From NCBI GenBank assembly GCA_003162555.1, contig PMNQ01000088.1, forward strand, positions 200 to 17,402: DNA of 17,203 nucleotides, written 5' to 3'. Positions 7,177 through 14,503 of this stretch are shown one piece after another. The notes under the pieces are model-generated. The model saw nothing but the letters and a program-made list of their open reading frames with translations. It had not been told where the DNA came from and searched no databases. This DNA comes from Gammaproteobacteria bacterium (lineage in GTDB: Bacteria; Pseudomonadota; Gammaproteobacteria; Steroidobacterales; Steroidobacteraceae). Within the stretch, counting starts at the first letter, position 1; every line of letters starts with the position of its first letter. Made by a program: the position numbers and the translations under genes.

Positions 7177-8507
7177 GCGCAGCACCTCCAGCCCCATTGG
7201 GCAACGACACTGCGCCGGCCGCCGAGCCAGATACCGACTTGGCCGCCCTGCTCGCCGAACCCGTCAAACCCATCTGGTACCGGCGCCGCTCAGCGCTGGT
7301 TGCCGCAGCACTGCTGCTGCTCTGCGCCGCCGGGATCTGGTGGTGGCTCGCGCGCCTCGCCGCCAACGCGGCGCCCGTTTACACCACGCAGCCGGCGACA
7401 CGCGGCGACCTGACCCTGACTGTCGCGGCCAACGGAACTATCCAACCGACACGCTCCATCAACATTGGCAGCGAACTCTCGGGCACGGTCCTGAAGGTTA
7501 ATGTCGATGTCAACGATCACATCGTCAAAGGACAAGTGCTGGTCGAACTCGACCCGGCCAAGCTCCGTGACCAGGTGCGTCGTTCCCAGGCGACTCTCGC
7601 TGCCGCACTGGCCAAGGTGAATCAGACGGCGGCAACCATTGTCGAGTCGCGCTCGACCATGACGCGGCTCGATCAAGTCGCGCGCTTGTCCGGCGGAAAA
7701 GTGCCCTCGCAAACCGAGCTCGATGCCGCCCGCGCCACGCTGGCACGCGCGCTGGCCGATGATGCCAGTGCGGGCGCCGGTGTCCAGGATGCCCGGGCAG
7801 CGTTGTCGACCGACCAGATAAACCTTTCGAAGGCGTCCATCAGCGCCCCCGCCGACGGCGTCGTATTGACACGATCGGTGGACCCCGGCAACGCCGTCGC
7901 GGCCTCGCTGCAGGCGGTGACTCTATTTACCGTGGCGGAGGACCTCGCGAGGCTGCGTCTCTGGGTGTACGTCGATGAGGCGGATGTGGGCGCCGTGCAA
8001 GTCGGACAGCAGGCTACGTTTACGGTCAGCGCTTACCCGACGCGCAGATTCCCGGCTGTCATCACGCGCGTCGGTTTTGGTTCGACCATTACCGACAACG
8101 TCGTCACCTATCTTACCTACCTTGATGTCGACAATGGCGATCTGAGCCTGCGACCAGGCATGACCGCAACCGCAATCATTACCGCCACGCAGCGCAGGAA
8201 TGTGCTGCTGGTGCCTAACACCGCCCTCCGCTTCACGCCCGCCTCAGCGCCCGCCGCCACCCCGGCCAGCAAGGGTCTGCTGAGCAATCTTGCGCCCGGA
8301 CGCATCGGCGGCAACACCCGCAAGTCGGCTGCGGCCGGCGCCAGTACCGCAACAGCCCGACAACTCTGGGTGCTGCGCGATCGCGCCGCCGTGGCCGTCG
8401 CGGTGGTGACGGGCATCAGCGACGGTCACATGACGGAGATCACGGGAGGCGATCTGCAGGCTGGCATGGAGGTCATCACCGATCAAAAGGTCACGGCAGC
8501 CAAGTGA
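7173..8507 (+). CDS. Periplasmic adaptor (membrane-fusion protein), MacA/HlyD type
   Basis: Links the inner-membrane ABC transporter to the outer-membrane factor. 444 residues: a cytoplasmic N-tail, one membrane anchor (about 40-62, SALVAAALLLLCAAGIWWWL), a first lipoyl half (INIGSELSGTVLKVNVDVN), an alpha-helical hairpin (about 125-215), a second lipoyl half (ISAPADGVVLTRSVDPGNAV), then beta-barrel and membrane-proximal domains (RLWVYVDEADVGAVQVGQ; LRPGMTATAIITA). It is somewhat longer than E. coli MacA (371 residues) because of a low-complexity Ala/Pro/Ser segment near residues 355-395. The GTG start at 7173 overlaps the previous stop (GTGA), and its own stop overlaps the next start the same way, showing strict operon coupling. 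No lipobox is present, so it is anchored by its transmembrane helix. The symbol macA is avoided because orthology is not shown. Confidence 0.92.
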   Translation: MSAAPPAPLGNDTAPAAEPDTDLAALLAEPVKPIWYRRRSALVAAALLLLCAAGIWWWLARLAANAAPVYTTQPATRGDLTLTVAANGTIQPTRSINIGSELSGTVLKVNVDVNDHIVKGQVLVELDPAKLRDQVRRSQATLAAALAKVNQTAATIVESRSTMTRLDQVARLSGGKVPSQTELDAARATLARALADDASAGAGVQDARAALSTDQINLSKASISAPADGVVLTRSVDPGNAVAASLQAVTLFTVAEDLARLRLWVYVDEADVGAVQVGQQATFTVSAYPTRRFPAVITRVGFGSTITDNVVTYLTYLDVDNGDLSLRPGMTATAIITATQRRNVLLVPNTALRFTPASAPAATPASKGLLSNLAPGRIGGNTRKSAAAGASTATARQLWVLRDRAAVAVAVVTGISDGHMTEITGGDLQAGMEVITDQKVTAAK

Positions 8508-9235
8508 GCGCAGTGCTCATCCGGTTGTCGGCGGTCACGAAGAGTTACGGCTCCGGACAGGCCAGGCTGATGGCGCTGCAGGGCATCGATCTGGAAGTGG
8601 CCGCTGGCGAGTTCCTGGCCATCATGGGGCCAAGCGGATCCGGAAAGTCCACCGCCATGAACATCCTGGGGTGCCTCGACACACCAGGCTCAGGGCAGTA
8701 CCTGTTCAAGGGTGCACACGTCGAATCACTGTCACGCGACCAGCGCGCCCGGCTGCGACGCCGCTTCCTCGGGTTCGTCTTCCAGGGGTTCAATCTCCTG
8801 CCGCGAACCTCGGCGCAGGAAAACGTCGAGTTGCCGCTGCTGTATCGGGGCGATAGCGCCACCGTCCGGCGCGCCGGGGCGGCACGGGCGTTGCAGTCTG
8901 TTGGGCTGGCTGGCTGGGAACAGCACACGCCCGGCGAGCTCTCCGGCGGACAGCAGCAGCGCGTGGCGATCGCCCGCGCCATTGTCACGGCGCCCGCGGT
9001 GGTGCTTGCTGATGAGCCCACCGGCAACCTCGACACGCAGCGCAGTCACGAGATCATGGCGCTGCTGGTCGCCCTGAACAGGGATCACGGCATAACCGTA
9101 TTGATGGTCACGCACGAACCGGACATGGCAGCGTACGCGCGCCGCCAGGTGCACTTTGTCGATGGCCGCATCGCTCGTGACGAGGCGAACGCACATCCGG
9201 CCACTGCCCCCGCAGCGCCGACCGAGACCGTCTGA
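8504..9235 (+). CDS. ABC transporter ATPase, MacB/LolD subfamily
   Basis: A cytoplasmic ATPase that powers the permease encoded next. 243 residues with all ABC motifs: Walker [10 protein letters not shown] (about 43-51), Q-loop in [11 protein letters not shown], signature [15 protein letters not shown], Walker [13 protein letters not shown] and switch histidine VTHEPD. The combination [20 protein letters not shown] plus DEPTGNLD is typical of the MacB/LolD/FtsE group, whose transporters work by mechanotransmission instead of moving substrate through the membrane. In E. coli MacB the ATPase and permease are one polypeptide of about 648 residues; here they are two. The GTG start at 8504 overlaps the adaptor stop (GTGA). 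The stop shares one base with the permease start (TGATG). Confidence 0.95.
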   Translation: MSAVLIRLSAVTKSYGSGQARLMALQGIDLEVAAGEFLAIMGPSGSGKSTAMNILGCLDTPGSGQYLFKGAHVESLSRDQRARLRRRFLGFVFQGFNLLPRTSAQENVELPLLYRGDSATVRRAGAARALQSVGLAGWEQHTPGELSGGQQQRVAIARAIVTAPAVVLADEPTGNLDTQRSHEIMALLVALNRDHGITVLMVTHEPDMAAYARRQVHFVDGRIARDEANAHPATAPAAPTETV

Positions 9236-10461
9236 TGTGGCTGAACGCGTTACTGCTGGCGCTGCGCTCGATTCGGCGCAATCTGCTGCGCTCAATCCTT
9301 ACCATCCTCGGCATTGTCATCGGCGTCGGCGCAGTGATCACAATGGTCACACTTGGCAACGGCGCCACGTTATCCGTGCAGCAGCAGATTTCGAGCCTGG
9401 GCACGAACCTGTTGATGATTCGGCTCGGTCAACGCCAGGGTCCTGGCGGTGGTGGCGGCGGCGGTGGGGGCATACAGCCGTTCAAGGAATCCGACGTGAC
9501 TGCCATCCAGTCCGAGATAGGCGGAATAGCGGCCGCTGCCCCGGAAGCCCGCGCGGCTGTGACGGTCGTAGGGAATGGGCGCAACTGGGCCACCAACGTG
9601 ACCGGCAGCACCAATGACTGGTTCACCATTGGCAACTGGAAGCTCGCCTCAGGGCGGATGTTTGAGCCCGATGAGCAGCTTGCCGGGAGTGCAGTGTGCA
9701 TCATTGGTGAGACCGTGCGTCGCGAAATCTACGGCGGCGCCGTAGGAACCCTGATCCCGGGTGCGCAACTGCGCATCCGGCAGTTCTCCTGCAATGTAGT
9801 GGGGGTGCTGGTCTCCAAGGGCCAGGGCGGCATGGGGAACGACCAGGACGATATAGTGGTCGTGCCGTTTCATACGCTGCAGCGGCGAGTCACCGGTACG
9901 CGCACCGTCAATACCATTCTGGTGTCGATGGAGCCGGGCAGCGAACGCACACGCATCAAGGCCAGCCTGCGTCAATTGCTGCGCGAGCGGCGCAAGCTCA
10001 CCGACAGCGACGATGACAATTTCAACGTGCTTGACACCCAGCAGATCGCCGACGCGCTTTCGGGTACCACCAAGGTGCTGACGACGCTGCTCGGCGCGGT
10101 GGCGGCCGTCAGCCTGCTGGTGGGCGGGATCGGCATCATGAACATCATGCTGGTAAGCGTCACGGAGCGGACGCGCGAGATCGGCCTGCGCCTGGCTATT
10201 GGCGCGCTCGGCAGTGAAGTGCTGCTGCAGTTCCTGATCGAGGCCGTCGCCCTCTCGGCGCTGGGCGGGGTGATCGGTATAGCAATCGCGACAGTGGCAT
10301 CATACGCACTGGCCCACGTCATGGGTGTACCCTACGTATTCGACTCCACGATCAATTTGCTCTCGCTGCTGTTCTCGGCCGCAATCGGCGTCATATTCGG
10401 CTATTTTCCGGCGCGACGCGCGGCGCACATGGACCCGATCGAGGCGCTTCGACACGAGTGA
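9235..10461 (+). CDS. ABC transporter permease, MacB (FtsX-like) type
   Basis: The inner-membrane half of the tripartite ABC pump. 408 residues: TM1 (about 18-40, [19 protein letters not shown]), a large periplasmic MacB core domain (about 42-275), then the three-helix FtsX block starting at [20 protein letters not shown] with the conserved [19 protein letters not shown] coupling segment, and the classic C-terminus [15 protein letters not shown]. Nine consecutive glycine codons (9445-9471) lie early in the periplasmic domain, directly after a GQRQGP turn. With the preceding adaptor, ATPase and outer-membrane factor it makes a full MacAB-TolC-like system; substrates of such systems include macrolides, peptides, lipids and siderophores, and nothing here selects one. 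Its last 44 coding bases are echoed at 10854-10897. Confidence 0.95.
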   Translation: MWLNALLLALRSIRRNLLRSILTILGIVIGVGAVITMVTLGNGATLSVQQQISSLGTNLLMIRLGQRQGPGGGGGGGGGIQPFKESDVTAIQSEIGGIAAAAPEARAAVTVVGNGRNWATNVTGSTNDWFTIGNWKLASGRMFEPDEQLAGSAVCIIGETVRREIYGGAVGTLIPGAQLRIRQFSCNVVGVLVSKGQGGMGNDQDDIVVVPFHTLQRRVTGTRTVNTILVSMEPGSERTRIKASLRQLLRERRKLTDSDDDNFNVLDTQQIADALSGTTKVLTTLLGAVAAVSLLVGGIGIMNIMLVSVTERTREIGLRLAIGALGSEVLLQFLIEAVALSALGGVIGIAIATVASYALAHVMGVPYVFDSTINLLSLLFSAAIGVIFGYFPARRAAHMDPIEALRHE

Positions 10462-10473
10462 GATGCCGGCAAT

Positions 10474-10541
10474 TCGGCGTGGCGCTGATCGACATTCACC
10501 AGCAGGTGTGCCAGCCGGCGAATGTGCCGCGCGACGGGCGC
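10474..10541 (-). pseudogene. Deleted fragment of a paralogue of the 4495-5526 exported-protein gene
   Basis: 10474-10520 matches 5312-5358 in 45 of 47 bases and 10521-10541 matches 5438-5458 in 19 of 21. The 79 bp present between these blocks in the intact gene are missing here, and the missing segment is flanked in the intact copy by the 7-bp direct repeat GCCGGCG (5352-5358 and 5431-5437), the signature of a slippage deletion. Since 79 is not a multiple of three, the frame is broken. On the minus strand the block encodes HLLVNVDQR, as the intact gene does. A possible ancestral start ATG lies near 10605, but the signal-peptide region has diverged. Sequence toward the ancestral C-terminus is absent beyond the macB stop. 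Confidence 0.75.
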
Positions 10542-10590
10542 GTGTGGTCTGTTCGCTAGCCAACTCAATGGCCAGCGCGCAGACGAGGCA

Positions 10591-10608
10591 ACGATGGTGT
10601 GCCATCGT
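10591..10608. repeat. Perfect 7-bp inverted repeat in the relic strip
   Basis: ACGATGG (10591-10597), loop TGTG, then CCATCGT (10602-10608). It could form a small hairpin. No T tract follows, and no role is evident; it lies close to where the relic's start codon would have been. Confidence 0.4.
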
Positions 10609-10680
10609 ACCGACGTGGCGGCAATCGGGGCGCATCGTTCAACCTCACCTAAGGCCACCTTGCACATCCCGGAGCCCGAC

Positions 10681-10854
10681 ATGTACACAGCACGCACATT
10701 CAACGCACGGCCCGTGATGGGGCCAGGTCATAAGCTGGAAGCGGCACCGCAGCCGATGGACCAGGAAACCCTACGACTCGCAGTCGCGCCGCCGCTCGCC
10801 GGGCCCCCGTCGCTGGCCAGCATCATCAACAAGGCAATGCGACTCTGGAGGTAA
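10681..10854 (+). CDS. Possible 57-residue protein of unknown function
   Basis: An ATG with GGAG six bases upstream (GGAGCCCGACATG) opens a 57-codon frame, MYTARTFNARPVMGPGHKLE at the start and SLASIINKAMRLWR at the end, stop TAA. It has no signal peptide or membrane segment; it is proline/alanine-rich in the middle with a short amphipathic basic C-terminus. I do not recognise it. The good ribosome site argues for a gene; its position among relics, between a broken paralogue and a macB tail, argues for caution. Homology of the following macB relic begins at the last base of its stop codon, so the ORF may itself have been cut by that rearrangement. Confidence 0.4.
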   Translation: MYTARTFNARPVMGPGHKLEAAPQPMDQETLRLAVAPPLAGPPSLASIINKAMRLWR

Positions 10855-10899
10855 CGCGCGGCGCGCATGGAGTCTATCGGAGCGCTTCGACACGAGTAG
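10854..10899 (+). pseudogene. Relic of a macB-type permease 3' end
   Basis: 10854-10897 aligns without gaps to 10416-10459, the end of the intact permease gene, with 38 of 44 bases identical and a constant offset of 438. Read in the matching frame it gives RAARMESIGALRHE followed by TAG, against [14 protein letters not shown] followed by TGA in the intact gene. The upstream part of the gene is missing. It directly precedes the MFS start, so this MFS gene once followed a macB-like gene. Confidence 0.75.
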
Positions 10900-10900
10900 A

Positions 10901-12136
10901 GTGTCAGAGGATATGGCTCATCCGCCTGACAACGCCTTGCGGGAAGCGCTGGGCCTGCTGCGCACGCGTCGCTTCGGCACTTTTTGGTTCGCCAGCCTGC
11001 TGTCGAGCATCGGCACCTGGGCCCAGCAGGTCGCACAACCCTGGTTGCTGCTAAGCCTGGGCGCCTCTTCGGTGCTGATTGGGCTTGACGCCTTTGCCAT
11101 GAGCGCGCCCGTGTGGTTGCTGACGCTGGCAGGCGGCGTACTCGCAGACCGCGCCGATCGACGGCAGGTAATTGCCGGTTTCCAGTCGCTACAGATGCTG
11201 TGTCCGATTGCGATCGTAGCGCTGCTGCTAACGGGCGCGGTGCAGCCCTGGATGATCATCGTGCTGTCATTGATAGTCGGCATCACCGACGCGCTATCAA
11301 TGCCGTCTTTTGCATCGATAGTGCCCTCCATAGTTGACCGGCGGCAGATTGGCGCTGGTCTTGCACTGAATTCCACGCAATTCAATATTTCCCGCATCGC
11401 CGGCCCCGCGCTGGCCGGGGTGCTCATGGCCAGCGTCGGCGCAATTGGCTGTTTCGTGGCCAGTGCGATCTCCTACCTGCCCTTCATTGGTGTTGCCGTG
11501 TGGATCCTGCCCCGGGGCGATGCCGCGACTGGCGCGGCGGCGCGCCTCGAGTCAGGTCACCCGCTGGCGGCCCTCGGCACCGTGGCGCGCGTACCGCTGG
11601 TGCGCGGCGCCTTGCTGACTACGTTCTTCACGGGATTGTTATGCGGCCCCCTCGTAACTTTCTGTCCCGTGCTCATACAGCAGGCGTATCACGGCAATTC
11701 CGGGCACTTCAGTCTTGCCGTGAGCGCTTTTGGCTGTGGCGGGCTGCTCGGCGCCGTCGGGCTGCTCGCCATCAGCGCACAGCGTGACCGCTCCAGATTG
11801 AGCGCCCTTTCCGCGGCGCTCTCTGGCCTGCTATTGGTGGCGGTGGCAATGGCGCCCTGGTTCTGGATGCTGGTTGGCTTGCTGATTCTGGCAGGTGCGT
11901 CGATGAGCGTTACCAATACGGCGACCAACACACTGGTGCAGACTGCGGCATTGCCACAGCAACGTGGCCAGACCGTCGGCGTATACATGCTGGCGATGCG
12001 CGGCGGATTGGCTCTCGGCAGCCTGCTGACCGGATTCGCAGTTCATCTGCTGGGGATCAGATCCGCTTTGGCGATCAACGGTGTGCTCGCGGTCACCGCG
12101 CAGGCCCTGATCAGCCGCACCCGCGCCCGCGCCTGA
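10901..12136 (+). CDS. MFS transporter, EntS-like (MFS_3) drug/siderophore exporter type
   Basis: A polytopic inner-membrane secondary transporter, 411 residues with about 12 hydrophobic segments in two halves. The first half has the MFS motif A region GGVLADRADRRQVIAG between TM2 and TM3; NSTQFNISRIAGPALAGVLM around TM5 is typical of the EntS-type MFS_3 group that exports siderophores or drugs. The substrate cannot be inferred. The start is uncertain: GTG 10901 (one base after the relic stop TAG at 10897-10899) gives MSEDMAHPPD; ATG 10913 has AGAGG only two bases before it, too close for normal spacing. No promoter is obvious, so it may read through from the ABC pump operon 440 bp upstream. 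The stop is 20 bp from the convergent HAD pseudogene. Confidence 0.9.
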   Translation: MSEDMAHPPDNALREALGLLRTRRFGTFWFASLLSSIGTWAQQVAQPWLLLSLGASSVLIGLDAFAMSAPVWLLTLAGGVLADRADRRQVIAGFQSLQMLCPIAIVALLLTGAVQPWMIIVLSLIVGITDALSMPSFASIVPSIVDRRQIGAGLALNSTQFNISRIAGPALAGVLMASVGAIGCFVASAISYLPFIGVAVWILPRGDAATGAAARLESGHPLAALGTVARVPLVRGALLTTFFTGLLCGPLVTFCPVLIQQAYHGNSGHFSLAVSAFGCGGLLGAVGLLAISAQRDRSRLSALSAALSGLLLVAVAMAPWFWMLVGLLILAGASMSVTNTATNTLVQTAALPQQRGQTVGVYMLAMRGGLALGSLLTGFAVHLLGIRSALAINGVLAVTAQALISRTRARA

Positions 12137-12156
12137 CGGGACGCGCGCCGTGAGCG

Positions 12157-12830
12157 TCATGCCCTACGCGCCAGGCGCAATCCTTGTTGCCTGACGTCCA
12201 TGACCAGGTGAAAGCGGTCCATGTCGTTAAGGACCGTCATGTCAAAAGGCGTGGTCAGGCCGTGCGGGTGCTCGCTGCGCGGCTGTAGTCTCATCAGGTC
12301 CACGACGTTGACTACGCGGATCTTCAGTTCCGCCAGCTGCTCGCTGTTCTGGCGCACGAATACGGTCGTCAGGCGCAGACCCATGACCTGTGTCATTGCC
12401 GCGAGCACATGCGGTTTGTCGTCGATCATGACGATATGCTCAGCGGCAAGGAGGCGCCGCACGTCCTCGAGCGCGTGCTGTTTGTGCGGGTAGATCAGCA
12501 TTCGCCCGGCCACGGCATCGCAGATTCCTGAACGCTGCACATTGCGTGGCTGGAACACGATGTCGCGCAAATGGGTAGTCCAGCAGGAATGCCGACATCT
12601 GCAGCAGGGCAGTCCCGATATCCTGGTGCGCGAAAGTCCTGGAGTGCGCCCAGATAGTCAGCCTAACCCAAGCTTTCGCGCCGCTGCGCGTAGAGCGCCG
12701 AGTAGCGATCGCGTGCCGCGGACCCAAATTCCCGATCCAGGTGTGTGGACAGATCGGCTGCAAAACCATCGTTGTCGAACAGGGTGTTGCCTACGTCCAG
12801 CAGGACCACCAATGGCACCATGACTGTCAT
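12157..12830 (-). pseudogene. Decayed HAD-family hydrolase gene
   Basis: Pieces of one HAD phosphatase-like protein lie in three minus-strand frames. N-terminus from ATG 12830 (MTVMVPLVVLLDVGNTLFDN): the nucleophile motif has Asp but reads DVGNT. After RESLG comes an in-frame TAG (12663-12665) exactly where I recall relatives having Tyr (LGYADYLGAL); the frame then continues ADYLGALQDFR. A frameshift near 12613-12630 moves to ALLQMSAFLLDYPFA. At about 12563-12572 a second shift leads into RDIVFQPRNVQRSGICDAV, and the 25-30 residues that usually separate these motifs are missing. The C-terminal piece keeps MIDDKP, the acidic HAD motif IV, and RLTTVFVRQ. With one nonsense codon, two shifts and a deletion it cannot make the full protein; TTG 12570 could at most give the 137-residue tail. 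Confidence 0.85.
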
Positions 12831-12929
12831 GCGACCGCCTGCGCCGCGCCGGCATTCCGATCCCGGCAACGGCAGCGCCTCGCCCGCGCTCGCGTAGCCT
12901 GACAGCGCACACGGCCGTGCAATCGCCGG

Positions 12930-13487
12930 CTATTTGCCGAGGCCAATCTGCGCCATGTATGACTGGTTGTCCCAGAACAGATACTCCGCATCCATCGTTC
13001 CGTCCTTCCAGTGACCAACCGTGCACATGATGAGCTTGAAGGCCTTGCCGGTGGGCGGGATGGACTTGCCGTCGCCCAGCGGCATGGGTTGCGTGAAGGT
13101 GCCCTCCATGATTCCAATGACGCTGGTCCATTCACCGTTGGCGATCTTGACCGGGTGCTCCTGGATGCGCGTGTCGGGTGCGTATACGAACATTGCCTTC
13201 AGATCGGCGATGTGTCTTTCGATGCCGTGCGTGACGTGCCCATCCGGCCAGTGCACCGCAATGTCCGCGGAATGGCTTTCTTTGAGGCGATCCCACTTCT
13301 GGTTAGTGAAGACATCGAAGTCCAGAGTGTCGAAGCTGGCAAGATGCGCATTGGCAATGGTTTCCGCCGTCTTGAAGCGGGCGAGCTCATTATCGGCAGC
13401 GCTAACCGAGGGTGCAGCCGCTAATGACAAGGCAAGCGCGAGGGTCGCACCAATAATGCGGCGTGCGCGAAACAGCTGGCTGGACAT
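12930..13487 (-). CDS. Exported SnoaL/NTF2-like (ester-cyclase-like) protein
   Basis: 185 residues. The start at 13487 is fixed by AAGGAG seven bases upstream and by a Sec signal, MSSQLFRARRIIGATLALAL then SLAAAPSVSA, with probable cleavage before ADNELARF. The mature 155 residues look like the cone-shaped SnoaL/NTF2 fold: an early helix with FDTLDFDVFTNQKWDRLKES, then HSADIAVHWPDGHVTHGIERH, and beta strands ending in AEYLFWDNQSYMAQIGLG. SnoaL-like proteins include polyketide cyclases, isomerases and many without known activity; a periplasmic copy has no assigned substrate. It follows the mla-type operon on the same strand after 116 bp but has its own operator-like palindrome 52 bp upstream, so it is likely a separate unit. 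Confidence 0.82.
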   Translation of the reverse strand: MSSQLFRARRIIGATLALALSLAAAPSVSAADNELARFKTAETIANAHLASFDTLDFDVFTNQKWDRLKESHSADIAVHWPDGHVTHGIERHIADLKAMFVYAPDTRIQEHPVKIANGEWTSVIGIMEGTFTQPMPLGDGKSIPPTGKAFKLIMCTVGHWKDGTMDAEYLFWDNQSYMAQIGLGK

Positions 13488-13539
13488 TTGGTCACTCCTT
13501 GGATGCGGGTGCATCGGAGCCTATGCGAGGCGCACTTTA

Positions 13540-13560
13540 CACTCTGTACGCCAGCGTACA
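13540..13560 (+). promoter_or_regulatory. Operator-like inverted repeat, copy 3 of 4 (most symmetric)
   Basis: TGTACGCCAGCGTACA (13545-13560) is a perfect 6-bp inverted repeat around CCAG, preceded by CACTC. TTGACA directly follows (13561-13566) and TTTACA directly precedes (13537-13542), so it could sit within or beside promoter elements. It lies 52 bp upstream of the SnoaL-like start and downstream of mlaD. Confidence 0.6.
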
Positions 13561-13603
13561 TTGACAGCGCTGTTGGCTGCCGGCTTGAATGCCTGCAGCT
13601 CTT

Positions 13604-14500
13604 CTAATAGATCAGGATTCTCACCTTGCTGCTGTCGCCAAACGCCAGGGTCTTCCCGAACCCTTTGGTCTTGAGCCGGGTGTCGTCCAGCCTGAAGTTC
13701 TCGACCAGGTAATCGCGAATCACCAGTGCCTTGGCCTGCGTGAGCACCTGCTGTTTCTCCGAGTCGCCCAACACCTCGGAGACGGCCACCACGGCGAGTG
13801 AAAACTTGTGCTGCTCCAGAAAGGCTCCCGCATCCTTGAGGAGTCGCTCGTTGCCCAGCTTGGCGTTGTCCGCCTTGTCGAAGAGGTCGTGGGTGCTGTA
13901 GGAATACTCCTGCACGGGTTTCCCGGCGGGCAGCTTAGAAATGGCGTGCCGGGTGAGTTCGTGGGCATCCTCATAGCCGCGCTTGTTGAAGAAACCGCGC
14001 AGCAGGAAGTTCTGCTTCAGCGCTTCCATGTCATCCTGGACCGCAGCAAGCGTCGCCTTGGTCTGGGTGGCAACCGAACTGGTCAATTCGGTCACATCCA
14101 CCGGTTTGATGCTGCGGATCGTGTCGCCATTGTCCAGTTGCGGCGCCTGCCGCGAGCCGAACGAGACTTCGATGTACTCGTCGCCCAACAGCCCCGCCGT
14201 CTTGATGGAGGCAACCGAATCCTTGCGTATCAGATTGCGCGCCGACTTGTGCAGCTTCATGACCACGATCACTTTGTCGTCCGGCCCGCCCGGCAACTCG
14301 AGCGCCTGCACCGTGCCCTCGCGAATGCCACCCACCCGTACGTCGGTGCCAACGCTCAGTCCACCGACATTCTCAAAAGCGGCCTTCAGGGGAAAGGTCG
14401 GGCTGAACAGGAATTCCTTGTCACCGATCAGGAACACGCCACCGGCAAGAACCAGCAGCGTGCCAACGATGAATACTCCGAGCCAAAATGTTCTGGACAT
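13604..14500 (-). CDS. MlaD-type MCE protein with OmpA-like C-terminal domain
   Basis: The periplasmic substrate-binding subunit of an MCE phospholipid transporter, anchored in the inner membrane. 298 residues: a TM anchor (about 5-27, FWLGVFIVGTLLVLAGGVF), an MCE domain (about 38-118, with ENVGGLSVGTDVRVGGIREG and TAGLLGDEYIEV), a helical linker (about 130-185), then an OmpA-like domain from about 195 (DLFDKADNAKL..LLKDAGAFLEQ..AKALVIRDYLVENFRLDDTRLKTKGFGK). The OmpA motif is degenerate: where OmpA has TDxxG and LSxxRA with the diaminopimelate-binding Asp and Arg, this protein has SEVLG and LTQAKA, and the closing NRRVE is KVRI. MlaD is usually about 180 residues and stops after its helix. 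It starts three bases after the MlaF-like stop. Confidence 0.9.
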   Translation of the reverse strand: MSRTFWLGVFIVGTLLVLAGGVFLIGDKEFLFSPTFPLKAAFENVGGLSVGTDVRVGGIREGTVQALELPGGPDDKVIVVMKLHKSARNLIRKDSVASIKTAGLLGDEYIEVSFGSRQAPQLDNGDTIRSIKPVDVTELTSSVATQTKATLAAVQDDMEALKQNFLLRGFFNKRGYEDAHELTRHAISKLPAGKPVQEYSYSTHDLFDKADNAKLGNERLLKDAGAFLEQHKFSLAVVAVSEVLGDSEKQQVLTQAKALVIRDYLVENFRLDDTRLKTKGFGKTLAFGDSSKVRILIY

Positions 14501-14503
14501 GAT

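Noticed and set aside
5716..7197. Long minus-strand open frame (493 codons) opposite the outer-membrane-factor gene
   Set aside because: A codon-bias shadow common in high-GC DNA; the opposite strand has clear family motifs, and the minus product is low in hydrophobic order and rich in Arg/Gly.
10598..10613. TGTGC-CAT-CGTACCGA as a fifth copy of the operator motif in the relic strip
   Set aside because: It shares TGTGC and CGTACCGA with the 5674-5694 copy, but the spacing between half-sites is two bases shorter and it overlaps a separate 7-bp hairpin; too weak to count, though it could be a decayed site.
12137..12156. GACGC...GCGTC hairpin as a terminator between the MFS gene and the HAD pseudogene
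   Set aside because: Only a 5-bp stem with no T tract; not distinguishable from chance in GC-rich DNA.
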